A stretch of 49,150 nucleotides of DNA. Source: Ventricola sp051883735 (lineage in GTDB: Bacteria > Bacillota > Clostridia > Christensenellales > Aristaeellaceae). Position numbers and translations under genes: made by a program. The notes beneath the pieces are model-generated. The model was not told the DNA's origin, did no database searches, and saw only the letters and a list, made by a program, of their open reading frames with translations. The stretch is from contig JBJEUH010000173.1 in assembly GCA_051883735.1 (NCBI GenBank), positions 1 through 49,150 of the forward strand. Reading direction: 5' to 3'. Below, one piece after another: positions 24,307 through 32,347 of the stretch (position 1 is its first letter; every line of letters starts with the position of its first letter).

Positions 24307-24972
24307 TTACAGGAACTTGATCGTGGAGCGAACCTTGCGCCAGAGGTAGTTGTAGTAGGAATACCAGTTGCGCGGGGTGGTCAGGCGAATCTGATAGAGC
24401 GACTTCTCGTGCGCCACGACGATGATGCGGCCGTTCATCTCATAGGTCTTGGCGCCGTCGTTGTAATCGGCCTTGTAGTAGCAGTAGTAGCCGTTGCCCT
24501 CGCCAAAGCTGCCGGAGGCGATCTCCGCCGGGGTGAAGGTGGTGAAGCTGGCGGCCAGCTCCTCGAGCACGGATTCCAGACGCGTGCGCGCGTCGGCAGC
24601 GGTCTGCGCCAGACCCATGTTGTACCGCTCGATGGTGAAGCGGGTCTGGTAGCCGTCCGGCTCCATCATCTCGCTCTTGGGCTCAACGAACTGGACCGTC
24701 GTATCCTGATTGGTGTTCGGGTTGAGGAGCCAGGTGTAGGGGATGGAGAACGAGATGCCCATGGCCGTGTTCTCATAGGTTTCGTACACGAAGTTGGGCG
24801 TGGGCGCGGGGGTCGGCGTGGGCTTGTCGATCGGATCGATGGCCACCGGCGTGGCCAGCGGATTGTCCGGCGTGAGCAGGTCGAAGTCGATCCTGGGCGC
24901 GCCTTCAGCGGCGGCGCAGGCCAGCGCGGACGTCATCAGCGCGCAGGCGAGGAAAAGAAGAAAACGCTTCAT
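24307..24972 (-). CDS. Secreted protein of unknown function with Pro/Thr linker
   Basis: 221 residues. Signal peptide (MKRFLLFLACALMTSALA, cleavage probably after CAAA or nearby), then a short spacer and a PTPTPAPTP linker near residue 55. A globular C-terminal domain of about 155 residues has alternating beta strands (MGISFSIPYTWLLN, IIVVAHEKSLYQIRLTTPRNW). The fold hints at the PsbP/DUF1795-like group of small secreted proteins, but this is a guess. No lipobox is certain: LACA occurs, but the AAAE after it does not fit well. It has its own - strand promoter and is convergent with ftsZ. Confidence 0.8.
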   Translation of the reverse strand: MKRFLLFLACALMTSALACAAAEGAPRIDFDLLTPDNPLATPVAIDPIDKPTPTPAPTPNFVYETYENTAMGISFSIPYTWLLNPNTNQDTTVQFVEPKSEMMEPDGYQTRFTIERYNMGLAQTAADARTRLESVLEELAASFTTFTPAEIASGSFGEGNGYYCYYKADYNDGAKTYEMNGRIIVVAHEKSLYQIRLTTPRNWYSYYNYLWRKVRSTIKFL

Positions 24973-25028
24973 ATTACAGACCTCCGTTCAGAAGCTGATA
25001 TCGCATATGGATGGGTTATGGTATTGTC

Positions 25029-25057
25029 AGTATAGCAGGTCAGACACGAAAAGTCAA
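25029..25057 (-). promoter_or_regulatory. Promoter for the secreted-protein gene
   Basis: On the - strand, TTGACT, 17 bases, TATACT. It is divergent from the promoter at 25071. Confidence 0.85.
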
Positions 25058-25070
25058 CGGCGCGCCGAGC

Positions 25071-25099
25071 TTGAAAGCATGGCAGCGGCGGCGTATAAT
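25071..25099 (+). promoter_or_regulatory. Promoter for the 2-hydroxyacid dehydrogenase
   Basis: TTGAAA, 17 bases, TATAAT. Its -35 lies 14 bases from the divergent - strand -35, so a shared regulator could act on both. Confidence 0.85.
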
Positions 25100-25151
25100 G
25101 GAAGCGCAAGAGGACGCCGGGCATATCTGCCCGGGAAAGGATGAGGCGGAA

Positions 25152-26105
25152 ATGAAGATCGTTGTGCTGGACGGATATACGCTCTGCCCCGGGGACCTGA
25201 GCATGGACGCGCTCAGTCAGCTGGGCGAGGTGACATTTTACGACAGGACGCCGCAGGCGGATATCGCGCGGCGCATCGGCGACGCGCCGGTGGTGCTGAC
25301 GAACAAGGCGCGCATCACGCGCGAGGTGATGGACGCCTGCCCGCAGATGCGATACATCGGCGTGCTGGCGACGGGCTACAACGTGGTGGATCTCCCGGCG
25401 GCGAAGGAGCGGGGCATCGTCGTGACGAACGTGCCGGCTTACTCCACCCAGGCCGTCGCGCAGCACACCATGGCGCTGCTGCTCGCCTCCATGAGCCGCG
25501 TGAGCGAATACGACGCGAGGGTCAAGCAGGGCGCGTGGAGCGCCAGCCCGGACTTCTGCTTCTACGCCGGGCCGATGGAGGAGATCGCCGGGAAGACGCT
25601 GGGCATCGTCGGCTTTGGGCACATCGGTCAGGCGGTCGCCCGCGCGGCGCTGGGCCTTGACATGCGCGTGATTGCGCACACGCGCATGCCGAAGACAGGC
25701 TTTGAGCCGGTGGAATTTGTGACGATGGACGAGCTGCTTGCGCGAAGCGACGTGATCACGCTGCACTGCCCGCTGACGGAGAGCACGCGGGGGATCATCG
25801 GCAGCGGGACGATCGCCAGGATGAAGGACGGCGTGCGCGTCATCAACACGGCGCGGGGCCCGCTGGTGGACGAGCGGGCGATGGCGCAGGCGCTTTCAAG
25901 CGGCAAGGCGGCCTGCTATATGGCGGACGTGCTCGACACCGAGCCGCCTGCCCCGGGCAATCCGTTGCTGAGCGCGCCGAACACCATCCTCACGCCGCAT
26001 GTCGCCTGGGCGCCGCGGCAGACGAGGGAGCGCCTGCTGGAGATCGCCGTCGGCAACGTGCGCGCATTCCTTGCGGGCGCGCCGCGCAACGTGGTGTCTG
26101 CGTAA
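25152..26105 (+). CDS. D-isomer-specific 2-hydroxyacid dehydrogenase (glycerate/hydroxypyruvate type)
   Basis: NAD-dependent dehydrogenase of the formate/glycerate dehydrogenase family, 317 residues. The nucleotide-binding motif GIVGFGHIGQAVA is in the central Rossmann domain. The catalytic Arg lies in NTARGPLVDE, Glu in DVLDTEPPAPGNPL and His in LTPHVAWA. Overall it is closest in style to hydroxypyruvate/glycerate dehydrogenases, but substrate cannot be fixed from motifs. ATG 25152 follows gaggcgga. It is monocistronic. Confidence 0.92.
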   Translation: MKIVVLDGYTLCPGDLSMDALSQLGEVTFYDRTPQADIARRIGDAPVVLTNKARITREVMDACPQMRYIGVLATGYNVVDLPAAKERGIVVTNVPAYSTQAVAQHTMALLLASMSRVSEYDARVKQGAWSASPDFCFYAGPMEEIAGKTLGIVGFGHIGQAVARAALGLDMRVIAHTRMPKTGFEPVEFVTMDELLARSDVITLHCPLTESTRGIIGSGTIARMKDGVRVINTARGPLVDERAMAQALSSGKAACYMADVLDTEPPAPGNPLLSAPNTILTPHVAWAPRQTRERLLEIAVGNVRAFLAGAPRNVVSA

Positions 26106-26168
26106 GCCCGCATGGATTGACCGACCGCAAAAAGGGAAAAGAATTTGCGCGCTGCGCGAAGTTTTCTG

Positions 26169-26196
26169 TTGATTTCGTCCAATTTTTTGCTATAAT
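26169..26196 (+). promoter_or_regulatory. Promoter for the cytidylate-kinase-like gene
   Basis: TTGATT, 16 bases, TGCTATAAT (extended -10). Confidence 0.75.
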
Positions 26197-26245
26197 TTAA
26201 GTGAGGATACTCCACGATCACTTGAAACAGGCAGGAGGGATCAGG

Positions 26246-26872
26246 ATGGATAATCATGTGATTACGATTGCACGCAGCTATGGCAGCGGCGGACGGCGGA
26301 TGGGCCGGATGCTGGCCAAGGAGCTTGGCTACGAGTTCTATGACCGTGAGATTCTGCGCATCGCGTCCGACGAGAGCGGAATCAACGAGGATCTGTTCAG
26401 GCAGGCTGACGAGACCAAGCAGCACATGCCGCTGTTCCGCATCGCCCGGGAGATGTACACGGGCGAGGTGATCCCGCCGGACAGCGAGGACTTCATCTCC
26501 AACGAGAACCTGTTCAGGTATCAGGCGAAGATCATCCGCGAGCTCGCCGCCACGCGCAACTGCGTGATCGTGGGCCGCTGCGCGAACTACATCCTGCGCG
26601 GACGGGAGAACGTGCTGAACGTGTTCGTCACCGCGCCGGTGGTCGACTGCGTGCGCCGCGTGATGCAGGAGGACGGGCTGGACCTGGAGGCTGCGGAGAA
26701 GAAGATCAAGAAGATCGACAAGCGCCGTGCGGACTATTTCAAGTATTTCACGGGCCGGGAGTGGCACGACGCCGCGCTCTACGATCTGTGCCTGAACACC
26801 GGGCACATGCCGGAGGAGAAGTGCCTGGAGGTCGTCAAGGCCTACATGAAGGCGCGGTTTGAGACGGAGTAA
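26246..26872 (+). CDS. Cytidylate-kinase-like family protein
   Basis: 208 residues. P-loop variant ITIARSYGSGGRRMGRMLAKELG, then YDREIL, the pattern of the cytidylate kinase-like family common in anaerobic Firmicutes. VIVGRCANYIL and a Lys/Arg-rich lid (KKIDKRRADYFKYF) are also typical. Whether it phosphorylates CMP is not established for this group, and the standard cmk is usually elsewhere. ATG 26246 is 7 bases after aggaggga. Confidence 0.85.
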   Translation: MDNHVITIARSYGSGGRRMGRMLAKELGYEFYDREILRIASDESGINEDLFRQADETKQHMPLFRIAREMYTGEVIPPDSEDFISNENLFRYQAKIIRELAATRNCVIVGRCANYILRGRENVLNVFVTAPVVDCVRRVMQEDGLDLEAAEKKIKKIDKRRADYFKYFTGREWHDAALYDLCLNTGHMPEEKCLEVVKAYMKARFETE

Positions 26873-26892
26873 TCCTTGAATCACACAACCTG

Positions 26893-26917
26893 GCGCATGC
26901 TTCGGCATGCGCTTTTT
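26893..26917 (+). terminator. Terminator after the cytidylate-kinase-like gene
   Basis: Perfect 8-bp stem gcgcatgc / gcatgcgc with a TTCG tetraloop, then ttttt. Confidence 0.95.
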
Positions 26918-26998
26918 GATAAAAACCGTGCGGCGCGCGCCGGATGGCCTGCCTGGCAGGGCGGTTCGCAGGTGGGCGCGGACAGGACGGAAACAGGG

Positions 26999-27027
26999 TT
27001 GCATCCCGGCGGCAAAGCGGCTATAAT
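26999..27027 (+). promoter_or_regulatory. Promoter for tdk
   Basis: TTGCAT, 17 bases, TATAAT, about 100 bases ahead of tdk. Confidence 0.8.
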
Positions 27028-27127
27028 AGACGCATTGCGGCAGACGCGCCGTGCGTGCGCTGCAGGGGACTGGCGCAATTTCCAAACAGAAAAAACGCCG
27101 CGGGACGGCGAATGAGGAGACTGAAGA

Positions 27128-27700
27128 ATGGCGAAGCTGTATTTCCGCTATGGAGCGATGGGCTCAAGCAAGACGGCCAATGCGGTCATGGTGCAGTACA
27201 ATTACAGGGAGCGCGGCCGCGAGGTGCTGATGCTCAAGCCGAAGCTGGAAAACCGCGACGGCGCGACGATCGTGCGCTCCCGATGCGGCCTTGAGGCGCA
27301 GTGCCGCTTCGTGGAGGAGCTGGACAGCATCTCCCTGGACGGCATCTCCTGCGTGATCGTCGATGAGGCGCACTTCCTGACGAGCGCGCAGGTGCGCCGC
27401 CTGGTCGATATCGTCGATGAGCACGACATCCCCGTCATCTGCTACGGCCTGCGCACGGACTTCAGGGGCGAGCTCTTTGAGGGCAGCCGCGAGCTGCTGT
27501 GCTGGGCGGACACCATCGAGGAGATCAAGACGGTGTGCTGGTGCGGCAAAAAGGCGACGTTCAACGCGCGCGTGCATGACGGCAAGATCGTGCGCGAGGG
27601 CGAGCAGATCATGCTGGGCGGCAATTCCACCTATGTCAGCCTGTGCCGCAGGCACTGGAAGAGCGGCGAGCTGGGTGATGCGCCGAACCTGAACGACTGA
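27128..27700 (+). CDS. tdk: Thymidine kinase (type II)
   Basis: Salvage kinase making dTMP from thymidine, 190 residues. P-loop YGAMGSSKT stands near residue 8 and VIVDEAHFL holds the catalytic Glu. The lasso/zinc part has CWCGK and a later Cys with RRHW. Length and order match type II (TK1-like) enzymes. ATG 27128 follows gaggagactgaag. Its terminator overlaps the next gene's ribosome site. Confidence 0.94.
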   Translation: MAKLYFRYGAMGSSKTANAVMVQYNYRERGREVLMLKPKLENRDGATIVRSRCGLEAQCRFVEELDSISLDGISCVIVDEAHFLTSAQVRRLVDIVDEHDIPVICYGLRTDFRGELFEGSRELLCWADTIEEIKTVCWCGKKATFNARVHDGKIVREGEQIMLGGNSTYVSLCRRHWKSGELGDAPNLND

Positions 27701-27728
27701 CGCGCTGCGTCTGGAAGAGGATGCATAG

Positions 27729-27771
27729 AATCCCTCTCTGTGGGCAACCTGCCGGCAGGGAGGGATTTTTG
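27729..27771 (+). terminator. tdk terminator overlapping the rubrerythrin ribosome site
   Basis: 12-bp stem aatccctctctg / cagggagggatt (one G-T), then ttttt. The 3' arm is itself the gggaggga Shine-Dalgarno sequence for the next gene. A transcript reading through would hide that site in the hairpin. Confidence 0.85.
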
Positions 27772-27772
27772 T

Positions 27773-28375
27773 ATGGAATTCAAGGAGAGCCGCACGAGGG
27801 AAAACCTGATGCGCGCGTTTGCCGGCGAGAGCCAGGCGAGAAACCGGTATACCTTCTCCGCGGGCGTGGCCAGAAGCGCGGGGCTGCACGGCGTGGAGCG
27901 CATCTTCCGCTTTACCGCCGAGCAGGAGAAGGAGCACGCGGAGCTGTTCATCAAGCACCTGGCGTCCAGCGAGGGCGAGAGCATCCACATCGACGGCAGC
28001 TATCCGGTGGAAAACACGGCCTGGATGCCGGCGAGGCTGCTGCGCAGCGCGCAGCACAACGAATACGAGGAGGCGAACCACGTCTATCCGCAGTTCGCCC
28101 AGATCGCCAGGGAGGAAGGGTTCCTGGCGGTGGCCGGCACGTTTGAGCTGATCGCCGCCATCGAGCAGACGCACGGAGACCGCTTTGGCCATCTGGCGCA
28201 GCAGCTGGAGGAGGGGAAGCTCTTCAAGGCGGAGCAGGAGGTCGCGTGGCTTTGCCTCAACTGCGGCCATGTCCATATCGGCACACAGGCGCCGCCGGTC
28301 TGCCCGGCCTGCAAGCACGCGCAGGGCTACTTTGTGCGCGCGGATGCGGCGGAGCTCTTCGTGCCGCAGGGATGA
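27773..28375 (+). CDS. rbr: Rubrerythrin
   Basis: Non-haem di-iron peroxidase that protects anaerobes from H2O2, 200 residues. N-terminal four-helix domain with the iron-ligand glutamates (FAGESQARNRY, EQEKEHAELF, EYEEANHVYPQFA). The C-terminal rubredoxin-like domain has CLNCGHVH and CPACKHAQG. ATG 27773 is chosen because the frame before it is non-homologous and gggaggga is 8 bases upstream. No separate promoter is visible between tdk and this gene, so it may depend on read-through. Confidence 0.94.
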   Translation: MEFKESRTRENLMRAFAGESQARNRYTFSAGVARSAGLHGVERIFRFTAEQEKEHAELFIKHLASSEGESIHIDGSYPVENTAWMPARLLRSAQHNEYEEANHVYPQFAQIAREEGFLAVAGTFELIAAIEQTHGDRFGHLAQQLEEGKLFKAEQEVAWLCLNCGHVHIGTQAPPVCPACKHAQGYFVRADAAELFVPQG

Positions 28376-28471
28376 GCCGCTGGACCCGCAAGCGCGCCCG
28401 GACGGCTATGACCTGCTGAAAGCGACGAAACGGGCGGAGTCCCTGAGATTCCGAAAAGCTGGATGCTGCTC

Positions 28472-28500
28472 TTGACATTCGCGCAAAAAAGAGGTATAGT
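28472..28500 (+). promoter_or_regulatory. Promoter for the Mn2+-type riboswitch transcript
   Basis: Consensus TTGACA, 17 bases, TATAGT. The start is expected just before the riboswitch at 28511. The 28376-28471 stretch before it shows nothing I recognise. Confidence 0.9.
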
Positions 28501-28510
28501 ATCCTGACAA

Positions 28511-28608
28511 ATGACCCGTGAGGGAGTAGCAGGCGTCTGATCGGACGCAGCAAGTCAACATACTGACTGTTCTGGTCTGGCTTGCTTTAAATTGCGAGAC
28601 TCATGCAT
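28511..28608 (+). promoter_or_regulatory. yybP-ykoY (Mn2+) riboswitch aptamer
   Basis: Contains the conserved loop gggagtagc at the 5' side and gcgagact at the 3' side, with gtgag / ctcat closing P1 and gtcaacatactgac plus gcaag / cttgc in the upper arms. These are the hallmarks of the yybP-ykoY family, which senses Mn2+ and usually turns expression on. It is followed by a terminator hairpin and then the cation exchanger gene. Confidence 0.85.
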
Positions 28609-28653
28609 AACCGTGGAAGTTATACATGCAGTCAAGCGCTTTCGCTTTCATGA

Positions 28654-28690
28654 CCCAGGTATAGCTTCTGCGGCTATGCCTGGGTTTTTT
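28654..28690 (+). terminator. Riboswitch expression-platform terminator
   Basis: 12-bp stem cccaggtatagc / gctatgcctggg then tttttt, placed 45 bases after the aptamer. Confidence 0.88.
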
Positions 28691-28698
28691 GCTACTCA

Positions 28699-28858
28699 TA
28701 CTAATTCTTATTAAAATGGCTTAATCCGCGCATCGTCTTTTTCGCACTGACTTTGTCTCGTTCCGTTCAACGTACCTCCAGTACGCCTCACTTCACTCGG
28801 CTTCGTCAGAGCAAAAAATCCGATGCGCTCTGTTAAGCATTTTAATTGCGAATTAGTA
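28699..28858. repeat. 160-bp MITE-like inverted-repeat element
   Basis: The first and last ~54 bases are imperfect inverted repeats (tactaattc...aaaatg.cttaa...gcgcatcg...gac read from both ends). They enclose about 50 bases with a small cgtac-ctcca-gtacg hairpin. It has no coding capacity. It sits between the riboswitch terminator and the exchanger gene, adding 160 bases of foldable leader. Confidence 0.8.
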
Positions 28859-28880
28859 TCAAAAATGGGAGGATATCGTC

Positions 28881-29843
28881 ATGAATCTGTTTTTGCCCAT
28901 CATTCTGTTTGTGCTCGGCGTCATTCTGGTGGTGAAGGGCGGCGACCTGTTTGTGGACGCCGCCTCATGGATTGCAGAGCGCAGCGGCATCCCCAAGATC
29001 ATCATCGGCGCGACCATCGTCAGCCTCGCGACCACCATGCCGGAGCTGCTGGTTTCGCTGATGGCGGCGGTGGAAGGCAAGGTGGACATGTCCATCGGCA
29101 ACGCCGTCGGAAGCGTCACGGCCAATATCGGACTGATCATGGGCATATCGCTCGTCTGCATGCCGGGCGCGATTCAAAGAAGCAGGTATCTGGCCAAATC
29201 GGTTTTGATGGTCGTTGCAGCCGCGCTCATCACGGTCTGCGGCATCACCGGCGCGGTCAGCCTGCCGATCTCGGTCGTCCTGATGCTGGTTTTCGCAGCC
29301 TTCATGTGTGAGAACATCCATGCAGCGAGGAAGAACCTCGCCGCCAAAAAGGCTGAGGATGAGGAGGCGGCGTCTGCCTCGCAAAGCGTCCTGATCACCA
29401 ACGTTGCAAAGTTCATCATCGGCGCGCTGTGCATTGTGCTCGGCTCCCAGCTTCTGGTGGACAACGGAAGCACGCTGGCGCGGCTGGCGGGCATTCCGGA
29501 GCGCGTCATCGGCGTCACGCTGATTGCGGTCGGAACGTCGCTGCCGGAGCTGATTACCACCATCACCGCCATCGTCAAGAAGCAGTCCTCGCTGTCGATC
29601 GGCAATATCCTGGGCGCGAACATCATGGATCTGACGCTGATCATGCCCTTGTCGGCGCTGATTTCGGGAAAGGCGCTTCCTGTTTCCACGGTGCTGGCGC
29701 AGATTGACCTGCCGTTCTGCCTGCTCGTGAGCCTGATTGCCATTGTCCCGGCGATGATCCGCTCCAGGTTCAGCCGCTGGCAGGGCATCGCTCTCCTGGC
29801 TGCGTATGCGGGCTATCTTGTGGTGACCTGCACAGCCATCTGA
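28881..29843 (+). CDS. CaCA-family cation antiporter (YrbG-like)
   Basis: 320-residue membrane protein of the Na+/Ca2+ exchanger superfamily with about ten helices. The two inverted alpha repeats are clear: GATIVSLATTMPELLVS with SIGNAVGS, and GVTLIAVGTSLPELITT with SIGNILGANIMD. They hold the ion-binding acidic residues. A charged loop (KKAEDEEA) separates the halves. Control by a Mn2+-type riboswitch suggests a role in Mn2+ or Ca2+ export (inference). ATG 28881 follows gggaggat. Confidence 0.92.
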   Translation: MNLFLPIILFVLGVILVVKGGDLFVDAASWIAERSGIPKIIIGATIVSLATTMPELLVSLMAAVEGKVDMSIGNAVGSVTANIGLIMGISLVCMPGAIQRSRYLAKSVLMVVAAALITVCGITGAVSLPISVVLMLVFAAFMCENIHAARKNLAAKKAEDEEAASASQSVLITNVAKFIIGALCIVLGSQLLVDNGSTLARLAGIPERVIGVTLIAVGTSLPELITTITAIVKKQSSLSIGNILGANIMDLTLIMPLSALISGKALPVSTVLAQIDLPFCLLVSLIAIVPAMIRSRFSRWQGIALLAAYAGYLVVTCTAI

Positions 29844-29923
29844 TGCGCTTTCCGGATCAAAACGGGCCGCTGGCATAAGGTGAAGAAGGGATTCTCTGTA
29901 CAATCCGCTGCCTGATACAAAGA

Positions 29924-29961
29924 AAATCCTCCGCATGGCCTGCCAGCCATGCGGAGGATTT
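29924..29961. terminator. Bidirectional terminator between the exchanger and leuA
   Basis: Perfect 16-bp stem aaatcctccgcatggc / gccatgcggaggattt with a 6-base loop. A/T ends on both sides serve both convergent genes. Confidence 0.9.
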
Positions 29962-30013
29962 GTTATGCGAGGATATGCGGTGCGCTGCTTATTCCCGGCA
30001 TCCGGTGCAGCGG

Positions 30014-31705
30014 TCAGATTCTGCCGTTTTCAAAGCGGTTGATCGCGCTGAGGATGCCCTTGACGGAGGCGAAGTTGATGTTGTGCTCGGTGCCCACGCC
30101 GAAGATGCGGCGGCCGCCCGGCGCGCGCAGCTGGATGTAGGCGACGGCCTGGGAGTCGGAGCCGTTGCTGATCGCGTGCTCGTGATAGGTGATGAAGGAG
30201 TAGCCCTCGATGCCCGCCTGGCCCAGGGCGTTGAAGAACGCGTCGATCGGGCCGTTTCCGCGGGATTCAAGCTGCACAAAGCTGTCGCGCACGCTCAGCA
30301 CGCCGGAGAAATGGGTGACGTTCGCGGAGCTGCCGGCGATGGCCTCCTCGTAGAACTTGGCGCGGGAGAGGGCGTAGGGGGCGCTGATGTTGAGGAACTC
30401 GCGCGTGAACAGGCCGAGCACCTCGTCGGGCAGCAGCTCGCGGCCGGTCCTGTCGCACTCGATCTGCACCACGCGGCCAAACTCGGGGTGCATCGCCTTG
30501 GGCAGATGATAGCCGTAGTTGTGATCCATGATGAACGCCGCGCCGCCCTTGCCGCTCTGGCTGTTGATGCGGATGACCGGCTCGTACTCGCGGCCCACGT
30601 CCGCCGGATCGATCGGCAGATACGGGATCTCCCAGTAGGGGGACTTGCTCTCGCGCATGTACTCGTGGCCCTTGTTGATCGCGTCCTGATGGGAGCCGGA
30701 GAACGCGGTGAACGCGAGCTTGCCGGCATAGGGCCAGCGCTCCGGCACCTTCATCTTGGTGCAGCGCTCGTACACGTCGCGGACGTGGTCGATGTGGGAG
30801 AAATCGAGCTTCGGATCGACGCGCTGGGTGTACATGTTCAGCGCGACGGTGACGATGTCCAGGTTGCCGGTGCGCTCGCCGTTGCCAAAGAGCGTGCCCT
30901 CCACGCGCTCCGCGCCGGCCATCATGGCCAGCTCCGTGCAGGCGACGCCGGTGCCGCGGTCGTTGTGCGGATGGATGGAGATGATCGCCGCCTCGCGGTT
31001 GGGCAGGTGGCGGATGAAGTACTCGATCTGGTCGGCGTAGGTGTTGGCGGTGCACATCTCGACGGTGTTGGGGAGGTTGAGGATGACCGGGTTCTCCTTC
31101 GTCGCGCCGAGGGTCTCCATGACCTGATGGCAGATGTCCACGGCGAAGTCCATCTCGGTGCCGGAGAAGGACTCCGGGGAATACTCGTAGCGGTAGTTGG
31201 TGCCGGAGCCCGCGTCGGCCTCGGTCAGCTCGCGCACGAGCTTGGCGCCCGCGACGGCGATGTCGATGATGCCCTGCATGTCCTTCTTGAAGACCACCTT
31301 GCGCTGGAGGGTGGAGGTGGAGTTGTAGAAGTGGATGATGACGTTCTTCGCGCCGCGCACGGCCTCGAACGTCTTGCGGATGAGATGCTCGCGCGCCTGA
31401 ACGAGCACCTGGATGGTCACGTCGTCCGGGATGTAGTGGCCGTCGATGAGCGCGCGCAGGATTTCATACTCGGTCTCGGACGCGGACGGGAAACCCACCT
31501 CGATCTCCTTGAAGCCCAGCTCGACCAGCAGCTTGAAATACTCCAGCTTCTCCTGCAGGTTCATCGGGGTGACCAGCGCCTGGTTGCCGTCGCGCAGATC
31601 GACGGAGCACCAGATGGGCGCCTTCTCAATGCGCTTGTCCGGCCAGGTGCGGTCCGGCAGAGAAACGGGGGTGAAAGGAATGTACTTCTCGTGGCCCTGA
31701 TACAT
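30014..31705 (-). CDS. leuA: 2-isopropylmalate synthase (LeuA2, long fungal-like form)
   Basis: First committed enzyme of leucine synthesis, acetyl-CoA plus 2-oxoisovalerate. 563 residues. DLRDGNQALVTPM binds the metal at the start of the TIM barrel, and IEVGFPSASETEYE, HPHNDRGTGVA and LFGNGERTGN are conserved. The C-terminal leucine-feedback (LeuA allosteric) domain runs from about 440 and ends IFGVGTEHNINFASVKGIL. The opening KYIPFTPVSLPDRTWPDK marks the LeuA2 subtype. ATG 31705 has aaaggag 8 bases upstream on the - strand. It is controlled by a Leu T-box. Confidence 0.95.
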   Translation of the reverse strand: MYQGHEKYIPFTPVSLPDRTWPDKRIEKAPIWCSVDLRDGNQALVTPMNLQEKLEYFKLLVELGFKEIEVGFPSASETEYEILRALIDGHYIPDDVTIQVLVQAREHLIRKTFEAVRGAKNVIIHFYNSTSTLQRKVVFKKDMQGIIDIAVAGAKLVRELTEADAGSGTNYRYEYSPESFSGTEMDFAVDICHQVMETLGATKENPVILNLPNTVEMCTANTYADQIEYFIRHLPNREAAIISIHPHNDRGTGVACTELAMMAGAERVEGTLFGNGERTGNLDIVTVALNMYTQRVDPKLDFSHIDHVRDVYERCTKMKVPERWPYAGKLAFTAFSGSHQDAINKGHEYMRESKSPYWEIPYLPIDPADVGREYEPVIRINSQSGKGGAAFIMDHNYGYHLPKAMHPEFGRVVQIECDRTGRELLPDEVLGLFTREFLNISAPYALSRAKFYEEAIAGSSANVTHFSGVLSVRDSFVQLESRGNGPIDAFFNALGQAGIEGYSFITYHEHAISNGSDSQAVAYIQLRAPGGRRIFGVGTEHNINFASVKGILSAINRFENGRI

Positions 31706-31770
31706 GGTTGTGTTCTCCTTTCGATTTCGGCTCTTTTGTCAATGCGTCTGCCGCCGTGCCGGGGGATACA

Positions 31771-32055
31771 AAAGCGCCCCCAAGCCGATTGCGGCTTAGG
31801 GGCGCAGAAAGATAATCTTCGCGCGGTACCACCCTAATTCAGCTGCGACGTCGCAGCCCTCACGGTCTCAAACAAGACCTGACCGGTCACGGGGTCATCC
31901 GTCGCAGACTACTGAGCGTTTCGCCTGCGCAATTCCGGGAGGAGTTCTCAAAAGGCTTCCCGCCGGCTCGCACCGCCCGCCGGCTCTCTTGAGGGAAGGG
32001 TCCCTGTGATTTTTTCCCATCATCATCTTTATCAGTCGTGGAATATGAACTTGCC
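31771..32055 (-). promoter_or_regulatory. Leucine T-box riboswitch
   Basis: Read on the - strand, the T-box core agggtggtaccgcg is at 31822-31835. It is followed by a strong terminator (gcgcccc...gggggcgc, then tttt) at 31771-31806. The Stem I region holds gagaactcc, in which CTC (31942-31944) is in the specifier position and fits uncharged tRNA-Leu. Low charging should stabilise the antiterminator and switch leuA on. Confidence 0.93.
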
Positions 32056-32059
32056 CCAT

Positions 32060-32088
32060 ATTGTATCGGAGAAAAATCGGTTTGTCAA
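32060..32088 (-). promoter_or_regulatory. Promoter for T-box-leuA
   Basis: On the - strand, consensus TTGACA, 17 bases, TACAAT, a few bases ahead of the T-box leader. Confidence 0.9.
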
Positions 32089-32200
32089 GGGGCGCGTGCA
32101 AAAGGCGCGAAAAAAAAACGCGCAGGGCGGCGAACACGCGGATACAGGGCGCAAAAAACGAAAAAACGCAAAAAATCCTGAGCAAAACAGGGAAAAAGCC

Positions 32201-32230
32201 TTGACAAAGCCATGGGACAGCGGTTAAAAT
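32201..32230 (+). promoter_or_regulatory. Promoter for rplM-rpsI
   Basis: TTGACA, 18 bases, TAAAAT. It leaves a leader of about 110 bases before rplM. Firmicutes rplM leaders often bind L13 for feedback control, but I cannot confirm that structure here. Confidence 0.75.
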
Positions 32231-32347
32231 AACCATTGCGTATGTTCGCCTGTTAGCCCCGGGCCCTCGTGCGCGCGTTTGCAGAGCGTCTGACCAGCGC
32301 GATGCGTTTTATTGTGGATCAAGATTCACCACGAGGAGGAAATTCAC

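Noticed and set aside
24265..25035. 256-residue + frame opposite the secreted-protein gene
   Set aside because: Antisense shadow; the - strand gene has promoter, ribosome site and signal peptide.
31895..32236. 113-residue - strand frame in the leuA leader
   Set aside because: Covered by the T-box RNA and its promoter.
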